A DNA stretch of 64,000 nt. Origin: a bacterium (lineage in GTDB: Bacteria; Chloroflexota; Chloroflexia; Chloroflexales; Kallotenuaceae). The notes beneath the pieces were generated by a model. That model ran no database searches. It was not told the origin of the DNA and was given only the letters and a program-made list of their open reading frames with translations. A program made the translations under genes and the position numbers. The DNA lies in assembly GCA_016781505.1 (NCBI GenBank), contig JADDQF010000102.1, positions 1-64,000 of the forward strand, written 5' to 3'. This document shows, piece by piece, positions 49,290 through 58,801 of the stretch. Every line of letters begins with the position of its first letter. The first letter of the stretch is position 1.

Positions 49290-50162
49290 TCAATCCCTCC
49301 GACGCAGCAGCATTATTATCGCTGCCGCCGCCACTCCACTGCCGGCAAGAAGCAGGCGCGTCGTGCGTGGTAGTGGAGTAGCCCGCAACGCCAGGGGTGC
49401 CAGCAACGGTTTGGCGAGATGGCCGAGGAACGTCAGCGTTGCCGCCGGCGGCGTTCCGATTTCATAATCGATCACACCTTGCTTACCACCCCGTTGCAAG
49501 GCGTGCCATCCATTAACAAACGACGCAAACAGGTGGAGCATGTGGTCGATGCTGTTCAGCACTGAGGTTCCCTGCACGGGACCGGCGAAGAGTTCGTCAA
49601 TGGCGCGCCTGAGCGTTGGCACGTGCGTCCACATGCCATAGAAGACGACCCGCCCTTCGCCATCGATGAGGTAGACGGGATCCGACATATTGCCGTAGGT
49701 CTGATGGACTGTGCCCTCCAAATCATCGACCAGCACCAGCCATGGCAAGGTCTCGGCCTGTTGATATTGACGCGCTTCCTCCATCTTCTGGGTGTCGCTC
49801 TGGTAGCGGCCGTGACGTTCACCGGGATGGGCTTGCCGAATAAAAACATCCACAAACTGGACCCAGTCACTGTATTCGCTATAAAGCTGCTTCAAGGGCG
49901 GAACTCCGCCCGCGGTGATCGGTCAGGTAAAGCTGCCAAAGCGCAATACAACTGGTCGTCCCCGCAGATCTTTTAAGCGCACGCGCTCACCAGTTGTGGC
50001 AGGCAGCGCAAAGTCGGGCGCTAATTGACCCGGTTGAATGCCACGTCCCCGGAGTGTCCACCACAAATTCATCAATAAATGCTTCGCCCGATAGTGGTCG
50101 TAGTTATACTCCTCCACCGAGTGCCAGGGTTTGGTCGCCAGCTCCCACCTACCTGAAGTCAT
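49290..50162 (-). CDS. Iodothyronine-deiodinase-like redoxin with in-frame TGA read as Sec (49923-49925), C-terminal TM
   Basis: Track ORFs 50162-49923 and 49895-49290 are in the same frame. Read-through gives GRPVVLRFGSFT-U-PITAGGVPPLKQLYSEYSDWVQFVDVFIRQAHPGERHG, matching the deiodinase FGSCT-U-P...EAHP pattern. Confidence 0.88.
49896..49911 (-). promoter_or_regulatory. Candidate bacterial SECIS hairpin (deiodinase-like gene)
   Basis: GGGCGG-AGUU-CCGCCC, beginning exactly 11 nt after the TGA. Confidence 0.6.
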
Positions 50163-50464
50163 ACTTTGATAGTCCCATTACGTCATCGCAGCCCTGATGC
50201 TGCCGGTGTGCTCCTGGCTTGACGGCAGGAATCATGCTATACGGGCGAACGAATCCTCAAGGGAGTCCGCGGGAACAATGGCCCACATCAGCTCGGGGCG
50301 TGATGGGCACGTGGTCTCGTTCTGATGTATCCTGCGCCAAATTCAACAACAACCGTGCTTCATTGAAACACACCGACAGCCATAAACACTCAGTCGTCCG
50401 CAGAGCGTTTGAACGGATGCTCCCTGACACGGAATAACAAAAGTGGATATAAAATAGGAGGCCA

Positions 50465-51463
50465 TTGAACGGCGGGATGAGCGGGAGGTGTAAGATGCTC
50501 CATACACGTATCTGTGATCTGCTTGCAATTGAACATCCGATCATCAGCGCGCCGATGACCGGCCGTGCGACTGCTGAGCTCGTGGCGGCCGTCTCGGCAG
50601 CAGGTGGGTTTGGACTGATTGGCGGTTCGACGGGCGGACCAGAGTGGCTGCGTGAGCAAATTCGGATGGTGCGAGAGCGAACCGACCGTCCATTCGGGGT
50701 AGGTTTCATCTCATCAGCGCCTGGGTTGCAGGCCCTGGTGCAGGTTGCGCTTGAGGAACGCGTTGCAGCTATAAGCCATTCCTTTGCCGATCCGACGCCC
50801 TACGTCCAAGCGGCCCATGCCGTAGGTGTGAAAGTGCTGGCGCAGGTCCAAACTGTGGCCGGTGCTGTGGCGGCGGCTAGGGCGGGCGTGGACGTAATCA
50901 CGGCACAAGGGACCGAGGCCGGTGGGCATACCGGGTACAATGGTACCTTGCCGTTTGTGCCGGCTGTCATCGATGTTGCCGGCGGCATCCCGGTTGTAGC
51001 TGCGGGCGGGATTGCTGATGGCCGGGGTTTGGCTGCTGTCCTGATGCTTGGCGCCGAAGGGGCCTGGATTGGCACGCGCTTTCTTGCAAGTCGTGAGGCC
51101 GGCGGTGCCGCCTGGGCTAAGACTCGGGTCGTCCAGGCCGGTGCGGACGATACCATCTTGACGCAGGCGTATGATCTGGCTCAGAATGCGCCCTTCCCGG
51201 CGGATGTGGGCGGACGTGTACTGCGCAACGCGTTTACAGCGAGATGGCACGGCCTTGACGACGAGGTCGTAGCACGGCAACAAGAACTTGAGGCACAGGT
51301 CCTTGCAGCGGAAGCAGCAGATGATGCGCGCAATGCGCCAGTATATGCGGGGAATGACGTGGGACTGATAAGCTCGATTGAGCCTGCGGCGAAGATCATG
51401 CACAAGCTTGTGCTGGAGGCCGAGCAGATTCTGCGCGAGCGTCCTGCCAAACTGTTGCGTTAA
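50465..51463 (+). CDS. Nitronate monooxygenase / 2-nitropropane dioxygenase family
   Basis: HPIISAPMTGRATAELVAAVSAAGGFGLIGG...AQGTEAGGHTGYNG...AAGGIADGRGLAAVLMLGAEGAWIGTRFLAS. Confidence 0.92.
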   Translation: MNGGMSGRCKMLHTRICDLLAIEHPIISAPMTGRATAELVAAVSAAGGFGLIGGSTGGPEWLREQIRMVRERTDRPFGVGFISSAPGLQALVQVALEERVAAISHSFADPTPYVQAAHAVGVKVLAQVQTVAGAVAAARAGVDVITAQGTEAGGHTGYNGTLPFVPAVIDVAGGIPVVAAGGIADGRGLAAVLMLGAEGAWIGTRFLASREAGGAAWAKTRVVQAGADDTILTQAYDLAQNAPFPADVGGRVLRNAFTARWHGLDDEVVARQQELEAQVLAAEAADDARNAPVYAGNDVGLISSIEPAAKIMHKLVLEAEQILRERPAKLLR

Positions 51464-51656
51464 CCCGCTGTCTCATATTTGTGCTTGTCCATGCTCGTAA
51501 ATGAAACACCAGGCGCACACAGGTATCGGCCAGGCATGGGAACGGGATCATCGCTGTTAACTGGAGCTGCAGCCGCAATTCTGGTATGCTGACTCGCACA
51601 ATTCGCGCGTTGGGTGAGCCGTTTTATTTAAGTTTATTGATTCACTGGCAACATCG

Positions 51657-52625
51657 GTGACCAGACCACAGCTGAAGGAGACGTTCTTGCTTACGAAATG
51701 TGTTGTCGCAGTTGTCCAAGCGGAGGTTGCCTCCGATGCTCATTCGGGTTTGGAGTCGACGGCAAAGCTAGCCCGTGAGGCGGCTACGGCCGGTGCTCAG
51801 CTGATCGTCTTTCCCGAGACCTGGATCCCCGGCTATCCTGCCTGGTTAGATGTGTCGCGGGATGCTGCGCTGTGGGATCATCCGCCCGTGAAGGCCGTGT
51901 ACGCACGCATCGCCGCCAACAGCATCGCCGTGCCAGGAACAACGTTCGATGCGCTGGCGGAAATCGCACGTGAGGTTGGGGCGACGCTTGTGGTTGGCGT
52001 CAGCGAACGGGTCGGCGCGGGTGCTGGACGAGGAACGCTGTACAATACCTTGTTGACCATCGGCTCCGACGGCCAGCTGCTTAACCACCATCGCAAGCTC
52101 ATGGCGACATACACCGAACGCCTAATCTGGGGGGCTGGAGACGCGGAAGGGCTGCGTGCGGTCGATACGCCGGTCGGGCGAGTGGGGGGGCTGATCTGTT
52201 GGGAACATTGGATGCCTCTGGCCCGGCAAGTGCTCCACGAAGCAGGTGAGGATATTCACGTTGCAGTATGGCCGACCGTGAAAGATATACATCAGGTGGC
52301 GAGTCGGCACTACGCCTTTGAGGGCCGCTGTTACGTGCTCGCGGCAGGCGGACTCATGCGCGCGTCGGCGCTTCCACCGGAGCTAGAGCCGCATCCGGAT
52401 CGTATTGCTCATCCTGATCAGCTGATTCTGCGCGGCGGCAGCGCAATTATTGGCCCTGACGGTGAATATATAGTCGAGCCGGTGTACGACCAACCTTGCA
52501 TACTGACTGCCGAATTAGATCTTGGCCGGATCCGAGAGGAAAGCATGACGCTCGATGTTACCGGCCATTATCATCGACCGGAACTATTTGAGTTCCGATT
52601 GGTGCACGCCCGCCGCAATCGTTAA
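51657..52625 (+). CDS. Nitrilase-family carbon-nitrogen hydrolase
   Basis: VFPETWIPGYPAWLD, HHRKLMATYTERLIWG, GGLICWEHWMPLAR: Glu-Lys-Cys triad. Confidence 0.93.
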   Translation: MTRPQLKETFLLTKCVVAVVQAEVASDAHSGLESTAKLAREAATAGAQLIVFPETWIPGYPAWLDVSRDAALWDHPPVKAVYARIAANSIAVPGTTFDALAEIAREVGATLVVGVSERVGAGAGRGTLYNTLLTIGSDGQLLNHHRKLMATYTERLIWGAGDAEGLRAVDTPVGRVGGLICWEHWMPLARQVLHEAGEDIHVAVWPTVKDIHQVASRHYAFEGRCYVLAAGGLMRASALPPELEPHPDRIAHPDQLILRGGSAIIGPDGEYIVEPVYDQPCILTAELDLGRIREESMTLDVTGHYHRPELFEFRLVHARRNR

Positions 52626-52775
52626 GAACGACATTCAGGCTCCGTCCATAACCACAGCGGGTGCAGCCCCGGTAGGGTAAGTGTATGCTTGTTTCGGTGC
52701 TCCGGCTCTTGACGAGATGCAACCTCACGCCGTTGAGCTCCGTTGTTAAATCGTGCAGCCTCGCGGGGCGAACCG

Positions 52776-53744
52776 CTAGGGCAGCAGCAGCACTTTGCCC
52801 GACGTTTCACGACCGACAAGTGCATTTTGCGCGGCGGCAACGTCTGCCAGCGGCACGGCGCGGTCGATGCGGACTTTGAGCGTGCCCGCACTGATGGCCG
52901 TGAACAAATCATGTGCCCGCCACATAAGCTCATCGCGGGTTGCAATATGATGCCCTAGGGTTGGCCGGGTTAGAAAGAGCGAGCCTTTGGCATTTAGCAC
53001 CTGCGGGTCGAACGGCGGTACCGCTCCGCTGGATTGGCCAAAGAGTACGAGATAGCCGCGCGGTCGTAAACAGTCAAGACTCCCCTCAAAGGTTGTCTTG
53101 CCCACAGAATCGTACACAACATCAACTCCAGCACCATCCGTTAAGCGTCGTGTTTCCGAGACGAAATTCTGCTCGGTGTACCGAATGATGTAGTCGACGC
53201 CGGCTTCGCGTGCCAGCTGGGCCTTTTCCTCGGTCGAAACGGTCCCGATCACCAACGCGCCGCGCTGCTTGGCCAGCTGTACCAGCAGCAGCCCGACGCC
53301 CCCGGCCGCCGCATGGATCAGTACTCGCTGACCGGGCGTGATGGGAAAGGTGCTCGACACAAGGTAATGGGCGGTCATGCCTTGCAACAGCACGGCAGCC
53401 GCCACTTGCAGATCGATATCTGTGGGCACCGGCACCAGCTTTGCCGCCGGCACCACAATATATTCGGCATACGCGCCTAACCCCTGCGGAAATGCCACCC
53501 GATCGCCGACGTTGAGGTCGCTCACGTCTGGGCCCAGGGCGTCGACGACGCCCGCGCCCTCCGAACCAATTGTCGATGGCAGCGCCATCTTGTATTGGCC
53601 GGTCCGCTGATACACGTCAATAAAGTTGACGCCGACTGCCGCTAATTTGACCCGCACCTCGCCTGCTCCCGGCTCAGGCAACGGAACGTCCTCGTAGCGC
53701 AGCACTTCGGGGCCGCCATACTCGTGCACACGAATAGCTTTCAT
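52776..53744 (-). CDS. NADPH:quinone reductase-like zinc-independent alcohol dehydrogenase family
   Basis: [34 protein letters not shown]...[18 protein letters not shown]. Confidence 0.95.
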   Translation of the reverse strand: MKAIRVHEYGGPEVLRYEDVPLPEPGAGEVRVKLAAVGVNFIDVYQRTGQYKMALPSTIGSEGAGVVDALGPDVSDLNVGDRVAFPQGLGAYAEYIVVPAAKLVPVPTDIDLQVAAAVLLQGMTAHYLVSSTFPITPGQRVLIHAAAGGVGLLLVQLAKQRGALVIGTVSTEEKAQLAREAGVDYIIRYTEQNFVSETRRLTDGAGVDVVYDSVGKTTFEGSLDCLRPRGYLVLFGQSSGAVPPFDPQVLNAKGSLFLTRPTLGHHIATRDELMWRAHDLFTAISAGTLKVRIDRAVPLADVAAAQNALVGRETSGKVLLLP

Positions 53745-53831
53745 TCGTTATTCGGCGGCTGATCGGCCGCGCGCCTCCTGTCACTCATTGCGATGTCGTT
53801 CATGTTGCTCATTATAGCCTGAGCCGCTTGA

Positions 53832-54059
53832 TCACGAATCTAATCCCACCGGCTTAAGGGTGCGGACCATCCCGGTCGAGAAGTCGGCGTCAGGTAGCGC
53901 ATGATTGTTGGTGTCGGCGATCAACACCAGCTGCCCTTTGGTACATAAGCCGCCCGGTTCATTCGATTGTGGTTCCTCTGCCTGCCAGCTCCAGCATGGC
54001 TCGTCGCACAGCCAGCGACTCACTATGTACATTAGCACATGCGTAACTTGTCCTTGCAT
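53832..54059 (-). pseudogene. Remnant of an NHL-repeat (NHLRC2-like) protein
   Basis: NEPGGLCTKGQLVLIADTNNHALPDADFSTGMVRTLKP resembles one NHL repeat, without flanking domains. Confidence 0.5.
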
Positions 54060-54204
54060 AGCTGCGTTTTAATCAACAAGCGGGACTGTCGTTCACTGGC
54101 CTAGTTGGTGGCCTCAAGCCAGGACTTTGCTGCTTGTCAACGGTCAGGTTCCCGTGGTATAACAAAGCTATCCTCAACCGGTTACTCCAACAGAAGGAGC
54201 TCGC

Positions 54205-54513
54205 ATGAACATCGCTCCATCCGCTCCTGCGCTGCGTTCGCACATCTCCAGTGCGCGCGACGCCCGGCTGCGTGTCGCAATCGGCTACCAACACCTCGCT
54301 AGCGGACGTGGTTTACCAGCCCTGATCATTGAAGATCCGCAAGCGCCATGTGGTGTTCGGATTGTTTATACGCGTAAACAGCCGACCTCCGACCCAATCA
54401 GTGTTGTGCTCCACCATGCCCGGCAACTGTCAATCGACGTATTGCCGCAAGATGCATACTTTCGTGACCGAGCCGAGGCTTTGGCTAAGCTCCGGGGTAT
54501 GACGCCCGCATAG
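54205..54513 (+). CDS. Hypothetical protein, 102 aa
   Basis: ORF with AAGGAG RBS; upstream TTGTCA-18-TATAAC promoter-like elements. Confidence 0.55.
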   Translation: MNIAPSAPALRSHISSARDARLRVAIGYQHLASGRGLPALIIEDPQAPCGVRIVYTRKQPTSDPISVVLHHARQLSIDVLPQDAYFRDRAEALAKLRGMTPA

Positions 54514-54694
54514 CTGTAGCTTGCCTAATCTGCGCATGCACATGGTTGCGACCCCCGGAAGATGCGGTCGTACACCGTGTGTCTTGCTGTGCCGGGGTAG
54601 GCTCGTCTCCATCCCGTGGCTGGTGCGTGTGCACAACCGCGCGCTGTTGAGTTGCTTTACACTACGGCTGGGGGAAGCAAGCGAGCAAGCTATC

Positions 54695-55309
54695 ATGGCA
54701 GACGCCAATCGGTATCCTATTCCATCCGCCGAAGCGCGCACAGAACTGCGGATTGCAAATTCGCGGTTTATTGCGACGGCAATGCCTACGCCAACGGTGG
54801 ACGAGGCCAAAGCCAGCATTACCCGCGTTCGTGCGGAGTTTGCTAACGCCACACACAATGTGTACGCGTACGTCGTTGGCTACGGCGCGACCACAACCTT
54901 AGGCATGAGCGACGATGGCGAGCCCGGTGGTACGGCTGGCCGGCCGGCATTAGCGGTGTTGCAGGGCAGTGGTCTAGGTGACATAACGGTTGTGGTCACG
55001 CGCTACTTTGGCGGCACGCTGTTGGGCACGGGTGGCCTGGTGCGGGCTTATGGTGATGCTGTCAAGGCAGTGCTTGCCGTTGTGCCGCGCGCCGAGCGGA
55101 TTGAACGCCGCACCGTTTTGCTGTCGATTGCGTATCCCCAATACGAAAGTGTGAAGCGGCTGGTTCTGGCGCACATCGGCACCGTCCAGCATGAGGAGTT
55201 TGCCGCCGAGGTTACGCTCACACTGCAGTTTGCGGTTGACAACATCGCTGCCTTTTCCCACGAGCTGAACGACCTCACGGCTGGCCAAGCGATTGTGGTT
55301 GCCGAGTAG
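54695..55309 (+). CDS. YigZ/IMPACT family protein
   Basis: ANSRFIATAMPTPTVDEAKASITRVRAEFANATHNVYAYVVG...DDGEPGGTAGRPALAVLQ. Confidence 0.93.
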   Translation: MADANRYPIPSAEARTELRIANSRFIATAMPTPTVDEAKASITRVRAEFANATHNVYAYVVGYGATTTLGMSDDGEPGGTAGRPALAVLQGSGLGDITVVVTRYFGGTLLGTGGLVRAYGDAVKAVLAVVPRAERIERRTVLLSIAYPQYESVKRLVLAHIGTVQHEEFAAEVTLTLQFAVDNIAAFSHELNDLTAGQAIVVAE

Positions 55310-55411
55310 AGCTGCACGCGCCGCAGGGCATGGTTGCGAGGGAAAGCCAGAATTTCAACGGCGCGAACGGTATTGATCTTGCTTGTGCTGTGCGAAGGAG
55401 GAGGTGATAGC

Positions 55412-55747
55412 ATGGGCACAAGCCTCTTACAAATACAAACAATTTATGTTGGCCCACTTACGGGTGAGCCAGGCTTTGGGCGTAAACTGATCGAGGCATT
55501 GCAGCAGCTGGAGCGCTTTGAATTTACAGGCGAGCGGGCGTATGCCGACGCAATCTTGGAAGCACACGGCGACGACCAGGAGGCTGGCTTTGTCGGCAAG
55601 GCTACGCTGCGCGATCTTTCGGGAATGGTGATCTGGTCGGCGCAAACGATGCGACCGCATGGCGTGCCTGGGCCAATGGCCTACGAGCGGATCGTTGCCG
55701 AGCTGAAAGACGCTCTCGTAGCTTTGGAGGAAAGCCGGACGGCGTGA
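55412..55747 (+). CDS. Hypothetical protein, 111 aa
   Basis: ORF with GGAGGAGG RBS. Confidence 0.6.
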   Translation: MGTSLLQIQTIYVGPLTGEPGFGRKLIEALQQLERFEFTGERAYADAILEAHGDDQEAGFVGKATLRDLSGMVIWSAQTMRPHGVPGPMAYERIVAELKDALVALEESRTA

Positions 55748-55794
55748 GCGGCAGCAGAGATGATCGCATCGCGTGCCTTCACGGAGCGGACTGC

Positions 55795-56583
55795 TCAGGC
55801 GAAGGCCGCTGCATCGAGCTGCCGCACCTCCGCTAAGTGTTGCTTAGGGATCAACAAGCGCTGCAGCAAGGGGCGCAGTTTTAGCCGGTTAACGACAGGA
55901 TATAGCCGGAGCGTCCAAGCCAACGGCGTTGTGGAGCGCAAATGGAGCAGATCGCGCACCCGTTCCGGCACAAGCAGGGTTTGGATGTGCAGCAGCAGCC
56001 TGTAGCGACGTGCGCCCAGATGGCGGCGATACTGCTGGTACAGGGTCGTGGTGTAGTGGCTGTGCTCCAAGTTTTGCTCCAAATGCCGCTGGCGATCCTG
56101 CTGCCAGGCCGCGTATGTTGCTGGGAGCTCCGGAATCTGGAGGCCCTGCCCCACGCGCAGAAAAACGGCATACAGCTCCGTCTGCTCGGTATCGGTTAGG
56201 GGGCGGTGGAGCAGGCGGTATGCCCGCTCCGAATAATCGATCAGCATATACAGTACGTCCCGATGGGCCCAATCAGGAATTGTTTGCTGTCGCTGTTGTT
56301 CAAGCGCTCGGTGAATCGTGTTAATCCGGTCCAGCGTACGTTGCGCTGCCGCGGCATCAGCGAACACAATGTCACGGGCGAAACGCGCAGTGGCGAACAG
56401 CCGCCCAATCGGATCATTCGGGACTTTGCCCGTATAAAAAAGCCAATCAACCGCGCGATTAAGGGCAAACTCGGCAGCCGAGCCGGCAAATACCAATAAA
56501 ATGGTGTCGGCATTGCCCCAAATTGTGCGGACGATCGAGTTTGGGTCTGTGAACGGCAGGTTTGGATCTGGTCGTGCGCTCAT
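55795..56583 (-). CDS. MpaB/DUF2236-family oxygenase-like protein
   Basis: LVFAGSAAEFALNRAVDWLFYTGKVPNDPIGRLFATARFARDIVF and helical core resembling the MpaB family. Confidence 0.75.
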   Translation of the reverse strand: MSARPDPNLPFTDPNSIVRTIWGNADTILLVFAGSAAEFALNRAVDWLFYTGKVPNDPIGRLFATARFARDIVFADAAAAQRTLDRINTIHRALEQQRQQTIPDWAHRDVLYMLIDYSERAYRLLHRPLTDTEQTELYAVFLRVGQGLQIPELPATYAAWQQDRQRHLEQNLEHSHYTTTLYQQYRRHLGARRYRLLLHIQTLLVPERVRDLLHLRSTTPLAWTLRLYPVVNRLKLRPLLQRLLIPKQHLAEVRQLDAAAFA

Positions 56584-56722
56584 GGTTGTTTCAATTGCTT
56601 AGCATCATACGGTAGTATTGTTCTTATGAATAGTGTACCTCCATTGTGTGAGCTTGGCATGCGTTACATTGCCGAAAACGCATGTGTTGGTTGCCCAACC
56701 TAGCGCGCCAGTTACCTGAGCC

Positions 56723-57841
56723 ATGGAAGGATTTCCTGTGTATCGCCAGCTCATCTATCCCGTCCTTCAATCCGTCGATCCCGAACGTACGCACGAGCTT
56801 GTGCTGCGGCTGCTGCAAGGGTTTGAGCGAGCGCCCTTGCTCCGTAAGCTGTTAGGCAAATTATTTGTGGTTGACGATCCCCGGCTTGGCGTCGAGGTGT
56901 GGGGTATGCACTTTGCCAATCCACTGGGCATTGCCGCCGGTTTGGACAAGAACGGCGTGGCCGTGGAAACCTGGGGTGCGCTAGGCTTTGGACATGTCGA
57001 GGTCGGCACAGTGACACCTCGCCCGCAGCCCGGTAATCCACGGCCGCGCTTATACCGGCTGCCGGCCGACCAGGCGTTGATTAATCGGTTGGGCTTTCCC
57101 GGGCATGGCGCTGTTGCCGTGCATGATCAACTTCAACGTCATGCCGGATCCCGTCTGGTTGTGGGCGTCAACATCGGAGCAAACAAGGCCAGTGTTGAGG
57201 CTGGACGCGCCAATGAGGATTATGTGCGGGCGTTGGAGCAGCTGTACGCCGTTGCCGATTACATCACGATCAATATCAGTTCGCCGAATACCCTGCGGCT
57301 GCGCGATCTTCAAGGCTGTGTAGCGCTGGAAGCCTTGGTCCAGCAGGTGGTTGCCCGTCGTGACACAATGTCGGTGCGCAAGCCCATCCTCGTCAAAATC
57401 GCGCCTGATCTCGCGCCGGCCGAGCTTGACGATATCCTGCATGTGAGCACGGCACATGCGATTGATGGCCTTATAGCTACCAATACCACGGTGGCCCGAC
57501 CGCCCACCCTGCGTAGTCGTTACCGGCGGGAGTCGGGTGGACTGAGCGGCGTGCCGCTGCGGGAGCGGGCCACTGATATTTTGCGCTACGTGTATGGGAG
57601 TACCGGTGGCGCGCTGCCCATTATCGCCGTAGGCGGCGTGTTTGACGCTGCGGATGTGTTTGCGCGGCTGGCTGCCGGCGCAGCGCTGGTGCAAGTGTAC
57701 ACCGGCTTTGTGTACGGAGGCCCAGGTTTAGCGCGGCGACTCCTGCGCGGGGTACTGCGCTTGATGGATGCCCAAGGCTTGACCTCAATCGCCGAGATCA
57801 GAGGCCTCAGCTGTGGCGCGTCAAGCTCGGTGCTGGTCTGA
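56723..57841 (+). CDS. pyrD: Dihydroorotate dehydrogenase (quinone, class 2)
   Basis: NPLGIAAGLDKNGVAVETWGALGFGHVEVGTVTPRPQPGNPRPR...TGGALPIIAVGGV. Confidence 0.96.
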   Translation: MEGFPVYRQLIYPVLQSVDPERTHELVLRLLQGFERAPLLRKLLGKLFVVDDPRLGVEVWGMHFANPLGIAAGLDKNGVAVETWGALGFGHVEVGTVTPRPQPGNPRPRLYRLPADQALINRLGFPGHGAVAVHDQLQRHAGSRLVVGVNIGANKASVEAGRANEDYVRALEQLYAVADYITINISSPNTLRLRDLQGCVALEALVQQVVARRDTMSVRKPILVKIAPDLAPAELDDILHVSTAHAIDGLIATNTTVARPPTLRSRYRRESGGLSGVPLRERATDILRYVYGSTGGALPIIAVGGVFDAADVFARLAAGAALVQVYTGFVYGGPGLARRLLRGVLRLMDAQGLTSIAEIRGLSCGASSSVLV

Positions 57842-58016
57842 GGCTGCAGGGTGAGGAGCCTATCCAGCCGCCGGCTCACCCCGGCGGCCTGCTTGCGACG
57901 CTGGCACAGAAGACGCTACAATAAAAATCGCGGGCGAAGCATCCACGTTGGCCAAGCTGTTGCTTGGGCCGTGATCGCGCCTCGTAGCGTACGCAACAAC
58001 GGAAAGGAAGCAGCAG

Positions 58017-58769
58017 ATGGACGTGTACGACAACGACGTCGCAACACAACGTCATGCACGGGGGACGGCGGGAAACTATTCCGAAGAAGACCATGAAACA
58101 TGGCACAAGCTGTGTGTGCGTCAGTCCGAGCTGGTTGCTCCGGTCGCCTGTCACGCCTTCAAGGTCGGGCTGCCGAAGCTGGGCTTGGACTTCAAGCGCT
58201 TGCCCGACCGGGAGATCATGGAGCGGCGTATTTATGGGCTCTCCGGCTGGCGGCTGGCCGATGCCCAAAATGAGTATCTCGGTCCGACCGAATGGTTTGA
58301 GCATATTGCGGCCAAGCGTTTTCCCGTCACGGATTATATTCGGCGGCCGCATGAGCTGGATTTCACCCCCCTACCCGACCTTTTCCATGAATACTTTGGC
58401 CACCTTGCGTTCTTTACCGACCCGGCGTTTGGCGAGATAGCCCAGCGCTACGGCACGGTGTATTTGCAGGCCCGCACCGAAGCGCAGCAGCTAGCTATAG
58501 CCCGCCTGTGGTGGTTCGGCATCGAGTTTGGTTTTGTGCGCGAACAGGGCGAGCTTAAAGTGATTGGCGCCGGCTTGCTGTCATCGCCGGGAGAGCTGCA
58601 GCACGCACTGCGGGACGAAACGCCCAAGTATGCCTTTGATATCAACCGTGTTGCCGCCACACCATCAGCCGCCTATAGCTATCACGATCACTATTTCATT
58701 CTCGACTCGGTACAGCACTGGCGTGAAATCATCGATAGCTACGCGCGCCAGGAGGGCCTCGCAGACTAG
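58017..58769 (+). CDS. Aromatic amino acid (phenylalanine-4-) hydroxylase
   Basis: PLPDLFHEYFGHLAFFTDP metal ligands; QLAIARLWWFGIEFGFV. Confidence 0.94.
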   Translation: MDVYDNDVATQRHARGTAGNYSEEDHETWHKLCVRQSELVAPVACHAFKVGLPKLGLDFKRLPDREIMERRIYGLSGWRLADAQNEYLGPTEWFEHIAAKRFPVTDYIRRPHELDFTPLPDLFHEYFGHLAFFTDPAFGEIAQRYGTVYLQARTEAQQLAIARLWWFGIEFGFVREQGELKVIGAGLLSSPGELQHALRDETPKYAFDINRVAATPSAAYSYHDHYFILDSVQHWREIIDSYARQEGLAD

Positions 58770-58801
58770 ATGCAGCCAACTCACGAACCGATCTGGGCGC
58801 T

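Noticed and set aside
48391-50162. Genome-wide UGA reassignment (e.g. to Trp or Gly)
   Set aside because: Other genes in the window appear to end at TGA in normal positions (e.g. aroF at 19645 and the GT39-like gene at 32403), so UGA is still a stop codon.
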